This document shows positions 25,262 to 33,200 of a DNA stretch of 45,169 nucleotides, piece by piece. The DNA lies in assembly GCA_045634005.1 (NCBI GenBank), contig JAZQZL010000074.1:1-45169 (forward strand), written 5' to 3'. This DNA comes from Flemingiibacterium sp045634005 (GTDB taxonomy: Bacteria > Bacillota > Clostridia > Oscillospirales > CAG-272). A model generated the notes under the pieces. That model did not search any database and was not told where the DNA came from. It was given only the letters and a program-made list of their open reading frames with translations. Position 1 is the stretch's first letter. Every line of letters starts with the position of its first letter. Position numbers and translations under genes: made by a program.

Positions 25262-26167
25262 ATGTCTTCAAAAAAGCTTCTCGGAAGCGTGGCGCTGCTT
25301 GTCGCCGCCGTTTTCTGGGGATCAACATTTGTTGCGCAAAGCGTTGCAAGCGAGGTCGTTGAGCCGTTCACGTTTTTGGCTTCGCGTTCATTGCTTGGAT
25401 TTGTCTTTTTAATACCTGTAAGTCTTATAAAAGACCTTTTTTCAAAAAAATCGGGAAATTATAAAAGACTTGATAAATCCGGCGCAAAACCGCTTATAAT
25501 CGGCGGTATCTGCTGCGGCACCGCGCTTACTGCGGCGTCGGGACTCCAGCAGATCGGTATGACGGGAGAGAACTCGGGAAAAGCCGGATTTATAACGGCG
25601 ATGTATATTCTTCTCGTGCCGATACTCGGACTGTTTTTCAGGAAAAGAGTTCGCCCTGCAATATGGCTTTGCGTCATAATGGGCGTTGTAGGTCTTTATT
25701 TTCTCTGCATCACAGACGGCTTTACACTTGAAAAAAGCGATTTGTTTTTAATGATATGTGCGGCGGTCTTCTCCATTCACATTCTCATCGTTGACTACTT
25801 TTCGCCCAAAGTCGACGGCGTAAAGCTCTCCTGTATACAGTTTTTTACCGTTTTCGTGATGGCGAGTGTACTAGCGCTTGCATTCGAGGATACGTCGTTT
25901 AGTGAAATCCTCGGTGCGTGGTTCCCTATTTTTTATGCGGGTGTCTTTTCCAGCGGTATTGCATACACACTTCAGATAGTCGGTCAAAAACACACCGAGC
26001 CGACCGTTGCCTCGCTTCTTATGAGCCTTGAATCGGTGTTCGCCGTGATCGGAAGTATGCTTCTGCTCGCACAGTTTCCCACAACGCGTGAGGTTATCGG
26101 ATCCGTTATTATGTTCGCGGCGATAATCATTTCGCAGCTTCCCGAAAGAAAAGCAAAATCAAAGTAG
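25262..26167 (+). CDS. EamA/DMT family transporter
   Basis: A 301-residue protein with about ten membrane helices in two EamA repeats. The first begins VALLVAAVFWGSTFVAQSVASEVVEPFTFLASRSLLGFVFL, and TLQIVGQKHTEPTVASLLMSLESVFAVIGSMLLLAQ is the typical second-repeat end. Members export or import amino acids, sugars or other metabolites; the substrate is not readable. The start has AAGAGG. The gene is followed after 17 bases by the YgjV-like gene. Confidence 0.9.
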   Translation: MSSKKLLGSVALLVAAVFWGSTFVAQSVASEVVEPFTFLASRSLLGFVFLIPVSLIKDLFSKKSGNYKRLDKSGAKPLIIGGICCGTALTAASGLQQIGMTGENSGKAGFITAMYILLVPILGLFFRKRVRPAIWLCVIMGVVGLYFLCITDGFTLEKSDLFLMICAAVFSIHILIVDYFSPKVDGVKLSCIQFFTVFVMASVLALAFEDTSFSEILGAWFPIFYAGVFSSGIAYTLQIVGQKHTEPTVASLLMSLESVFAVIGSMLLLAQFPTTREVIGSVIMFAAIIISQLPERKAKSK

Positions 26168-26184
26168 CTCCTAAGGAGTAAAAA

Positions 26185-26721
26185 ATGCAGGAATTCTTTA
26201 ATAATCTCACACTTCTCGATGTTTTTATAAGATTTTTCGGAGTGGTCGGACTTGCACTTTGTGTGCTGTCATTTCAGTTTAAGAAGCACAAGGGTATAAT
26301 GATCGTCAAGACCTGCTCGGAGCTATGCTTCGCTGTGCAGTATATTCTGCTCGGAGCCTGGACGGGCGCACTGCTTGACGGAGTGTCAATACTTCGCAAT
26401 TCCCTTTTCGCTTGGAACGTCGAAAAGAAGCGCTCGACGTTGCCCGTCATTATAGCTTTTGGCATGCTTGTTATCGTACTCGGTATCAGCTCGTGGGCAG
26501 GTCCGATCAGCATTTTACCTGTAGCGGCAAAGCTGATCTCCACGGTTTCCTACGGAATGAAAAAGGAGCGTATTCTCCGCCTCATCGCTCTTCCGTCGTG
26601 TATTTTATGGGTGATCTACAACCTCACGATCGGTGGATTCGAAGCGGCAATAAGTGACACGCTTACGTTTGCCTCAATACTCGTCGCAATATACAAATTC
26701 GATATTAAAAAGCCACGCTGA
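26185..26721 (+). CDS. YgjV-family inner membrane protein
   Basis: A 178-residue membrane protein with about six helices. It begins LLDVFIRFFGVVGLALCVLSFQFKKHKGIMIVKTCSELCFAVQYILLGAW and continues DGVSILRNSLFAWN, the pattern of the YgjV (Imp-YgjV) family, whose role is unknown. The start has CTAAGGAG. Its stop codon lies in the loop of the terminator at 26707-26731. It is probably co-transcribed with the EamA gene. Confidence 0.82.
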   Translation: MQEFFNNLTLLDVFIRFFGVVGLALCVLSFQFKKHKGIMIVKTCSELCFAVQYILLGAWTGALLDGVSILRNSLFAWNVEKKRSTLPVIIAFGMLVIVLGISSWAGPISILPVAAKLISTVSYGMKKERILRLIALPSCILWVIYNLTIGGFEAAISDTLTFASILVAIYKFDIKKPR

Positions 26722-26731
26722 GTGGCTTTTT
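26707..26731 (+). terminator. Terminator enclosing the YgjV stop codon
   Basis: AAAAAGCCAC 26707-26716 pairs with GTGGCTTTTT 26722-26731, and the TGA stop (26719-26721) forms part of the five-base loop. It ends the EamA/YgjV transcript before the next operon's promoter. Confidence 0.9.
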
Positions 26732-26783
26732 AAATTTTTATGTAAAATAGCGTGCTATCTAACATAATTCGCACGAAAACCGC

Positions 26784-26812
26784 TTGACTTTTTTTCCTTA
26801 AATCGGTATAAT
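26784..26812 (+). promoter_or_regulatory. Promoter of the hydrolase/sugar operon, giving a leaderless mRNA
   Basis: TTGACT 26784-26789 and TATAAT 26807-26812 are separated by 17 bases. The expected start point (about 26818-26823) falls at or just before the ATG at 26823, and no ribosome binding site lies between, so the first gene is probably translated from a leaderless transcript. Confidence 0.75.
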
Positions 26813-26822
26813 TAAAATTGGT

Positions 26823-28304
26823 ATGTACGAGCAGGACCTCACTCCTTCGGGACCCGTGCTTCTGCCCGGACAGTTTTACAAAAGAGTTTCTACACACGTA
26901 GAGAGTAAGGTAATGGCGGAGATCTTCGCCTGCGAGGCCGACGGCGAACAGCTTATCATAGCCGGTCTTGATGCTACAAAAATTTCAAAAGACCTCAACC
27001 TTGCAGTTAAGGATGCGGTAAGAAAAAAGTGTGCAGAGATCGACACCGACAAGATCATTATCTCCGCAACCCACATTCACACCTTCCCTGCATACGCGTC
27101 AAAGAATGCAGGCGCAGAGGTGCTTACAAGAATCAACAGATTCTTCCCCGCTGACTATAAGTATGTTGCCGCAGTAGACAACGATGACTATATGGATCCC
27201 ACCGAATACTTCGATATGCTCACCGAGCTTGTTTCCGACGGTATTGTAAAGGCTTGGAATAAGCGTGATACCGCTTACATAGCACAGGAATTCGGCAGAG
27301 CCGTTGTAGGTCATTGCCGCCGCGTTTCCTATAACGACGGCATGGCAAAGATGTACGGCATCGCCGACAAGGCGACCTTCGATTCCCTCGAGAGCGCAAG
27401 TGACAGCGGCGTTGAGCTTCTGTACGTTTTCGATAAGGACAAGAAGCCGATGGGCGCGCTCGTAAATATCGCATGCCCTGCACAGGTGCTCGAGCACTGT
27501 AGCTTCATTTCCTCCGACTATTGGGGCAAGGCACGCGACTTCGTCAAGGAAGAATACGAGGACTTCGTTCTCGTGCCGCTCTGCGCACCTGCAGGCTGTC
27601 AGTCGCCGCGCGATATGGTAAGATTTGTTCTTCCCAACACGCTCGACCCCAACCTCACTCGCGACAATGAGCAGCGTCCGCGCCTTACCGATCCCGATAT
27701 GTTCACCGTTGAAGGTGCAACCGAGCTTGGAGATCGCGTTTCGAGCGTTGTTTTAAGAAAGCTGAAGTCCGCTAAGGATAAGCTCGTCGGCGAGGCTGTG
27801 CTTAAGCACCAGGTTGTAAACTGCGAGCTTCCGATCAGACGCGTTTCCGAGTCTGACAAGCTTCGTGCAGAGGAAAACATCAAGCGTTACATAGAACGCC
27901 TCCCGAAGAAGGAATACGACGCATACGATAAGGCAGCTCTTCACGAGGACACAGGTATCCTCATCAGATATGAGGAGCAGGAAACCCAGACTCTCATCAA
28001 GCCCGAGATCCACTTCGCACGTCTTGGCAACGTTGCGTTTGCATCCAACCCGTTCGAGCTCTTCCTCGACTACGGTAACAGAATCAGAGCAAGAAGCCAC
28101 GCACAGCAGACCTTCCTCATCCAGCTCGCTTGCGAATCGTACAGCTACCTCCCCACCGAGAGAGCGGAAAAGTCGAGCCATTACAGCGCATACGTTTCGA
28201 GCGGATACGTTGGCCATGAGGGCGGCGATATGCTCGTTTACAGAACACTTGACGCTATAAAGGAACTGTTCGCCGATAACGCAAAAGAAATTCCCGGCGA
28301 CTAA
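26823..28304 (+). CDS. Neutral/alkaline ceramidase-like hydrolase, paralogue 1
   Basis: A 493-residue protein related to the neutral ceramidase N-terminal domain (zinc amidases). Visible motifs are LTPSGPVLLPGQFYKR at the start, IIISATHIHTFPAYASK (the His-x-His zinc motif, about residue 78), NIACPAQVLEHCSFISSDYWGKA near residue 220 and CAPAGCQSPRDMVRF, where its paralogue has GPGGDQCPRDLIRW. There is no signal peptide, so it acts inside the cell. It lacks the first seven or so residues that its paralogue has; the same coding pattern continues upstream through the -10 box (IIKIG before the Met). The substrate is unknown and need not be ceramide; an amide or related conjugate is inferred. Confidence 0.75.
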   Translation: MYEQDLTPSGPVLLPGQFYKRVSTHVESKVMAEIFACEADGEQLIIAGLDATKISKDLNLAVKDAVRKKCAEIDTDKIIISATHIHTFPAYASKNAGAEVLTRINRFFPADYKYVAAVDNDDYMDPTEYFDMLTELVSDGIVKAWNKRDTAYIAQEFGRAVVGHCRRVSYNDGMAKMYGIADKATFDSLESASDSGVELLYVFDKDKKPMGALVNIACPAQVLEHCSFISSDYWGKARDFVKEEYEDFVLVPLCAPAGCQSPRDMVRFVLPNTLDPNLTRDNEQRPRLTDPDMFTVEGATELGDRVSSVVLRKLKSAKDKLVGEAVLKHQVVNCELPIRRVSESDKLRAEENIKRYIERLPKKEYDAYDKAALHEDTGILIRYEEQETQTLIKPEIHFARLGNVAFASNPFELFLDYGNRIRARSHAQQTFLIQLACESYSYLPTERAEKSSHYSAYVSSGYVGHEGGDMLVYRTLDAIKELFADNAKEIPGD

Positions 28305-28319
28305 GGAAGGAACACAAAA

Positions 28320-29813
28320 ATGGGCAAAATTTATGTAGGATGGTCGGAAATAAGCCTTACTCCGGATAAAAAAATCACCCTCGCAGGTCAATTCTTCGAG
28401 AGAATTTCGGAGTACGTGGAAACGCCTATCACGGCAACCGCTATGGCAGTTGAGTCGGACGGCGAGCAAATGATTATCTGCTCCTGCGACCTTGTCGGCA
28501 TTGGCGAAGCTCTTCTTGAGATGGTTAGAGAAACCGTTAAGGAGGCCGTTCCCGAAATCAACCCTGATAAGATAATCATCGCGGCAACTCACGTTCACAC
28601 CGCGCACGTTTATCCGAGAAAGAGAGGCGCTCAGGGTACCGGTACTAAGGAAATCCTCAACCGCTACCTCCCCGAGGAAAAGCAGTATGTTCCCAAGGTC
28701 AGCGCAAAGGGCGACGACGTTATGACCCCCGCTGAATCCCTCGAATTTCTCATAGAGAAAATTTCCGAGGCAATAATTAAGGCTTGGAACAACAGAAAGC
28801 CAGCACGCTACGCACAGGGCTTCGGAAGAGCCGCTGTCGGTATGAACCGCCGTGTTTGCTACAACGACGGAAGCGCAAAGATGTGGGGCGATGCTAACAC
28901 CGCAACGTTTACCGAGCTCGAGGGCGGAAACGATTCCGGTATCGAGATGATCTTCACATACGATGAGAATGAAAAGCTCACCGGCGTTGTTGCAAACATC
29001 TGCTGCCCCTCTCAGGTAGTTGAGCACAGAAGCTTTATCTCCTCTGACTATTGGGGCAAGGTTAAGATCCTTCTTCGCGAAAAGTACGGTGATGATCTCT
29101 TCCTTCTCGCACTCGGCGGACCCGGCGGCGACCAGTGTCCCCGTGACCTTATCCGTTGGGTAAATCCCGAAACGCCCGTTGACGATCCTCACATTGACCG
29201 CCCTGACTACATCGAGCGTGTCGCAGACCCGTCGATGTTCGACATTAAGGGCACCTGGAAGATCGGTAAGCGCGTATCCCGCGAGATCATCGATGCTATC
29301 GAAGAGGTTGAGGCAACATACGACGAGGCTATCGTTAAGCACGAAACCTACACTCTCGATCTTCCCCTTCGCAGAGTTACTCCGAGCGAGTATGCTGCGG
29401 CTTGTGCGGCTATGGAAGCATTCGTTGCAAAGGTTACCGACCATGTAAACTTCGCAGACAACGCTGCTATGTACGTTCATGCAGGCACCATTCTCCGCTA
29501 CGAGTTCCAGCACAAGCACAATCTCGTTCCTACCGAGGTACATATCGCAAGACTCGGTTCGATCGCAATCGCCACCAATCCCTTTGAGCTCTTCCTCGAT
29601 TTCGGTAATCAGATGAGAGCAAGAAGCCGTGCAAAGCAGACGATTCTTATTCAGCTCGCCTGCGGTATCGGCGGATACCTCCCCACTGCGAAGGCAGAAA
29701 AGGGCGGACATTACAGCGCTTACGTAACCAGCGGCTCCGTTGGTCACGAGGGCGGCGACATCCTCGTAAGAAAGACTGTTGAAGAGATCAACAATATGTT
29801 CGAGGAAAGGTAA
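28320..29813 (+). CDS. Neutral/alkaline ceramidase-like hydrolase, paralogue 2
   Basis: A 497-residue tandem paralogue of the preceding gene. It starts MGKIYVGWSEISLTPDKKITLAGQF, carries IIIAATHVHTAHVYPRK (zinc His-x-His), ICCPSQVVEHRSFISSDYWG, GGPGGDQCPRDLIRW and GGYLPTAKAEKGGHYSAYVTSG near the end. In classic neutral ceramidases a His lies in the AxH segment; here it is replaced by a conserved C-P-x-Q-V-x-E-H, so the metal site may be rebuilt. There is no signal peptide. The ribosome site is GGAAGGA. Two copies in tandem suggest related substrates or a heteromeric enzyme. Confidence 0.78.
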   Translation: MGKIYVGWSEISLTPDKKITLAGQFFERISEYVETPITATAMAVESDGEQMIICSCDLVGIGEALLEMVRETVKEAVPEINPDKIIIAATHVHTAHVYPRKRGAQGTGTKEILNRYLPEEKQYVPKVSAKGDDVMTPAESLEFLIEKISEAIIKAWNNRKPARYAQGFGRAAVGMNRRVCYNDGSAKMWGDANTATFTELEGGNDSGIEMIFTYDENEKLTGVVANICCPSQVVEHRSFISSDYWGKVKILLREKYGDDLFLLALGGPGGDQCPRDLIRWVNPETPVDDPHIDRPDYIERVADPSMFDIKGTWKIGKRVSREIIDAIEEVEATYDEAIVKHETYTLDLPLRRVTPSEYAAACAAMEAFVAKVTDHVNFADNAAMYVHAGTILRYEFQHKHNLVPTEVHIARLGSIAIATNPFELFLDFGNQMRARSRAKQTILIQLACGIGGYLPTAKAEKGGHYSAYVTSGSVGHEGGDILVRKTVEEINNMFEER

Positions 29814-29824
29814 GGCGACTTTTC

Positions 29825-31198
29825 GTGAAATTTTTTAAGCTGCCTGAAAACCCAAGGTTTACGAACAAAGCCTTGATACTGTTCCTATTACCTATCGTTT
29901 TAGAGCAGTTTATGATGGCAGGTCTTAGTATTGCGGACACGTTTATGGTATCAACTATCGGTGGCGATAAAACGCTTTCAGACGCGATCGTCGCCGGCGT
30001 CGCAAACGTTAACAGAATTGATACCTTTGCCAAACAGTTCTTCCTCGCGATGGCACAGGGCGGAAGCGTAATTCTGTCAATGTATATCGGAGCGAAGGAC
30101 CCAAAGCAGGCAGAGCGCTCGCTTAAAACCAACATTCACATCGTGCTTATGTTCGGTCTTGCGCTGACAGCGATAATGATCGGATTCAAAACGCAGATTA
30201 TTAACCTGCTTTTCGGTAACGCTGATCCGACGGTGCTTGAATACAGCTACGCTTACTTCACCGTCACGGCGCTTTCCTACCCCTTTATCGCACTTTACTA
30301 TGCAGGTACGGCATCATTTCGTGCTATGGGAGAAAGTAAAATTCCCTCGATGGCTGCGGTTGCGATGATGGTCATCAACCTTGCGCTCAAGGCGCTGTTT
30401 ATCTACGTATTCGACCTTGAGGTTCAGGGCGCTGCCCTGTCAACGCTTATCTCGATGTGCATCACGGGCATTACGCTTATGCTTATGCTTGGAAGCAAGA
30501 AGCGCAAAGTACCGCTTCGCGGTATATTTAAGATCGACTTCGGCGGCGGACTTGCAAGACGCATACTTGGAGTATCAATCCCGAACGGTCTTGAAAACGC
30601 TATGTTCCAGCTTGGAGCGCTTCTTATCGCAAGCCTTGTCGCAGGACTCGGTACAGCATCTATAGCCGCAGACCAGCTCGCGCGCAACATCTCCCCGATA
30701 ATACACAGCATCGGATCGGGATTTTCGGCGGTTATGATGATGGTCGTCGGTCAGTGTATGGGAGCCAGCAGGCCCGATGAGGCAACGATGTATACAAAGC
30801 ACATACTGAAGCTTGACTATCTTTTCACCGCGGTACAAGGCGTATTCTTTATGCTGATACTGCGGCCGGTCGTTTCGATATTTAACGTATCGGACGAAGC
30901 GAAAAATCTCGCGGTTTCTATAATGGTGCTTTACATCATCGGCTCGTGTCTGTTCTACCCTACCGGATTTGCTCTGCCTTCGGCACTGCGCGGCGCAGGC
31001 GATACGAAGTACGTTATGTTCATATCAAGTGCTTCTATGCTGCTATTCAGAGTGCTGGCGGCGTATGTGTTCGTTTACGCGTTCGACCTCGGCGTTATCG
31101 GCACGTGGGTTGCTATGGTATCCGACTGGGTAATCAGAACGCTCATTTTCGTAATTCGATTTGCCCGTGGCAAATGGAAACATAAAAAAGTAATTTAA
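29825..31198 (+). CDS. MATE family transporter
   Basis: A 457-residue protein with about twelve helices. IVLEQFMMAGLSIADTFMVSTIGG near the N-terminus and the second-half MMMVVGQCMGASRPDEA plus FALPSALRGAGDTKYVMFISSASM match MATE cation-coupled exporters. It starts with GTG after GTAAGGCGAC. Its place inside a catabolic-looking operon suggests that it exports a product or toxic intermediate, or takes up the substrate; this is inference. Confidence 0.88.
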   Translation: MKFFKLPENPRFTNKALILFLLPIVLEQFMMAGLSIADTFMVSTIGGDKTLSDAIVAGVANVNRIDTFAKQFFLAMAQGGSVILSMYIGAKDPKQAERSLKTNIHIVLMFGLALTAIMIGFKTQIINLLFGNADPTVLEYSYAYFTVTALSYPFIALYYAGTASFRAMGESKIPSMAAVAMMVINLALKALFIYVFDLEVQGAALSTLISMCITGITLMLMLGSKKRKVPLRGIFKIDFGGGLARRILGVSIPNGLENAMFQLGALLIASLVAGLGTASIAADQLARNISPIIHSIGSGFSAVMMMVVGQCMGASRPDEATMYTKHILKLDYLFTAVQGVFFMLILRPVVSIFNVSDEAKNLAVSIMVLYIIGSCLFYPTGFALPSALRGAGDTKYVMFISSASMLLFRVLAAYVFVYAFDLGVIGTWVAMVSDWVIRTLIFVIRFARGKWKHKKVI

Positions 31199-31216
31199 TT
31201 TTTAGGAGGATAAAAG

Positions 31217-31918
31217 ATGTACAAAGGTATAGAAATCAAGCCGCCCTTTTTTGAGATAGGCCCGAAAGCTTACCTCTATGGCGAGGAGATGCTGAAGCTT
31301 GCAAAGGTTATCGATAAGGTAGCCCTCAAGTACGATCTCGACGTTATCGTAACGCCGCAGTACACCGACATTCAGCTTTTAGCACAGAACACCGAGAGAA
31401 TTCTCGTATTCGCACAGCACATGGATCCCCTTCCCGTCGGCAGAGGTCTTGGCTCGGTGCTTCCCGAGGCTGTTAAGGCGGCAGGCGCTGTGGGCGTAAT
31501 GCTCAACCACGCGGAAAAGCCGATCTCGCTCGAAACCGTTGCCGAAACTATCAAGCGTGCCGACGAGGTTGGTCTTGCAACTATCGTTTGCGCTGACACC
31601 CTCGAGGACGTCAAGAACATTGCCAAAATGGGCCCGAACCTCATCGTTGCAGAGCCCACCGAGCTTATCGGTACGGGCAAGACGAGCGACGCCAACTACG
31701 TTGTTGACACCATCAAGGCTGTTCAGGAAATCAACCCCGAGATCATGGTTCTTCAGGGTGCAGGTATCTCGAACGGTCAGGACGTATACAACACCATCAA
31801 GCTCGGCGCACAGGCTACCGGCTCTACAAGCGGTATCATCAAGGCTGCTGATCCCTACGCTATGGTTGAGGAGATGCTCTACAACCTTCGCAAGGCCTGG
31901 GATGAAATGCACGCATAA
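31217..31918 (+). CDS. Archaeal-type triose-phosphate isomerase-like protein
   Basis: A 233-residue TIM-barrel protein of the archaeal TpiA type, shorter than bacterial Tpi. VTPQYTDIQLLAQ, FAQHMDPLPVGRGLGSVLPEAVKAAGAVGVMLNHAE (catalytic His), IVAEPTELIGTGKTS (catalytic Glu) and QGAGISNGQDVYNTIKLGA (phosphate site) are clear. At the N-terminus the usual Asn-Phe-Lys is Gly-Pro-Lys: the Lys remains and the Asn is lost. It probably isomerises a sugar phosphate other than glyceraldehyde 3-phosphate, by analogy with the TIM-like enzymes of tetrose pathways. AGGAGG precedes the start, and codon bias is strong. Confidence 0.82.
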   Translation: MYKGIEIKPPFFEIGPKAYLYGEEMLKLAKVIDKVALKYDLDVIVTPQYTDIQLLAQNTERILVFAQHMDPLPVGRGLGSVLPEAVKAAGAVGVMLNHAEKPISLETVAETIKRADEVGLATIVCADTLEDVKNIAKMGPNLIVAEPTELIGTGKTSDANYVVDTIKAVQEINPEIMVLQGAGISNGQDVYNTIKLGAQATGSTSGIIKAADPYAMVEEMLYNLRKAWDEMHA

Positions 31919-31930
31919 GGTGGTGTCATA

Positions 31931-32530
31931 ATGAAACCTGAGGCACTTAAAGCAGCAAAGGAAGCTTACAAGATAGAGGCAGAATGCATCACTGAAATGC
32001 TTAACTATTTCGATGATGAACAGTTCTCCGCCGCAGTAAAGCTTCTTGCAAGCGCAGAGCGTATCGGCGCGACCGGCTGCGGTCACAGCGGTATCATCTG
32101 CCAGCATTTCGCGCACCTTATGTGCTGTATCGAGCGTCCCGCGAGATTTATCTCTCCGGCTGAAGCTGTTCACGGCGCGACGGGATTTTTACAGGCAGGC
32201 GACGTTTGCGTGTTCGCATCCCGCGGCGGTAAGACGGCGGAGCTTCTCCCTATCGTAAGCATCTGTAAGGCAAAGGGTGTCAAGATCATCACCATTACCG
32301 AAAATCTTGAGTCACCGCTTGCAAAGGACGCTGACGTAGTACTGAAGCAGTACGTCAACCGCGAAACCGATAAGTACAACGCACAGGGTACTACTTCGAC
32401 CACCGCACTCTGCATGATCATTCACGCACTTCAGGCGGCGCTCATCGAAGAAACCGACTACAAGAACGAGCAGTTCGCTCTTATTCATCCCGGCGGAGCC
32501 GTGGGTGAAAGACTCAACGCTAAAAAATAA
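31931..32530 (+). CDS. SIS-domain sugar-phosphate isomerase, arabinose-5-phosphate isomerase-like
   Basis: A 199-residue single SIS domain. ATGCGHSGIICQHFAHLM is the phosphate-binding N-terminal motif, VFASRGGKTAELLPIVS replaces the usual S-x-S-G-x-T, and the C-terminal IHPGGAVGERL matches the HPGG signature of KdsD/GutQ arabinose-5-phosphate isomerases. The CBS domains of full-length KdsD are absent. It should interconvert an aldose phosphate and a ketose phosphate. It follows the TIM-like gene by 12 bases, with AAGGTGG upstream. Confidence 0.82.
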   Translation: MKPEALKAAKEAYKIEAECITEMLNYFDDEQFSAAVKLLASAERIGATGCGHSGIICQHFAHLMCCIERPARFISPAEAVHGATGFLQAGDVCVFASRGGKTAELLPIVSICKAKGVKIITITENLESPLAKDADVVLKQYVNRETDKYNAQGTTSTTALCMIIHALQAALIEETDYKNEQFALIHPGGAVGERLNAKK

Positions 32531-32565
32531 AAAAAATTTATATAAAACAAAAGGAGATTTTTATT

Positions 32566-33186
32566 ATGGAATTCAAGGTTTTTCAGAAGGAACTCGAGCT
32601 TCAGTCCAGAGGTTGGATCCCCACCTTCCACGACATTTCTAAGGAGATCATGGAAATCGTAGCAGCATCCGGCGTTAAGAACGGTACCGTTGCTATCGCT
32701 TCTCACCACACCACCTGCTCCGTTATGGTTCAGGAGTGCTCGCACGACCTCGACTCGTTCGACCTCGAGTACCTCCAGCACGACCTTCTCGACATTATGA
32801 GAAAGCTCATCCCCGACTACACCAACGAGGGTGACTACCGTCATCCCGGACCGATCCACGCACAGTTGGGCAGATACGTAGACGAGCCCGGCAACTACAC
32901 ATCCATGAATACCGACGGTCACCTCCGTTCCGTATTCTTCGGCAGAAGCGAGACCATGACCATCAAGGACGGTAAGCTCGACGGCGGTGAGTTCGCTCAC
33001 ATCTACTTCATTGACTGGGACCACGTACGTGCACGCAGACGTCAGGTTAACGTAACCGTTATGGGTACGACCGAGGACGTTGGCGACAGAAAGTGGAATG
33101 GTGGCGAGGTTATCAACACCCTTCGCAAGTTCACCGACGAAGAAAAGGCTTACGACCTCCACTACGATCTCCAGCTTAAGAGATAA
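32566..33186 (+). CDS. Enlarged YjbQ/UPF0047 family protein
   Basis: A 206-residue member of UPF0047; typical members have about 135-140. The core is clear: IASHHTTCSVMVQE, NTDGHLRSVFFGRSETMTI and RRQVNVTVMGT, with conserved His residues. An insertion of about 35 residues between the first two motifs (including GDYRHPGPIHAQLGRYV) and a C-terminal tail account for the extra length. YjbQ can replace thiamine-phosphate synthase when overproduced, but its true job is unknown. Its place between a phosphosugar isomerase and a sugar kinase suggests a sugar-phosphate reaction. It has strong codon bias and an AAAAGGAGA site. Confidence 0.82.
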   Translation: MEFKVFQKELELQSRGWIPTFHDISKEIMEIVAASGVKNGTVAIASHHTTCSVMVQECSHDLDSFDLEYLQHDLLDIMRKLIPDYTNEGDYRHPGPIHAQLGRYVDEPGNYTSMNTDGHLRSVFFGRSETMTIKDGKLDGGEFAHIYFIDWDHVRARRRQVNVTVMGTTEDVGDRKWNGGEVINTLRKFTDEEKAYDLHYDLQLKR

Positions 33187-33200
33187 GGCAGGATATAAAC

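Noticed and set aside
27753..29747. 664-codon open frame on the minus strand opposite the ceramidase-like genes
   Set aside because: It spans two real genes in antisense and has a protein composition typical of shadow frames (rich in Val, Cys, Asn) with no motif.
32531..32565. Possible promoter in the AT-rich gap before the YjbQ-like gene
   Set aside because: The gap is only 35 bases and holds no spaced -35/-10 pair; the strong ribosome site explains the expression.
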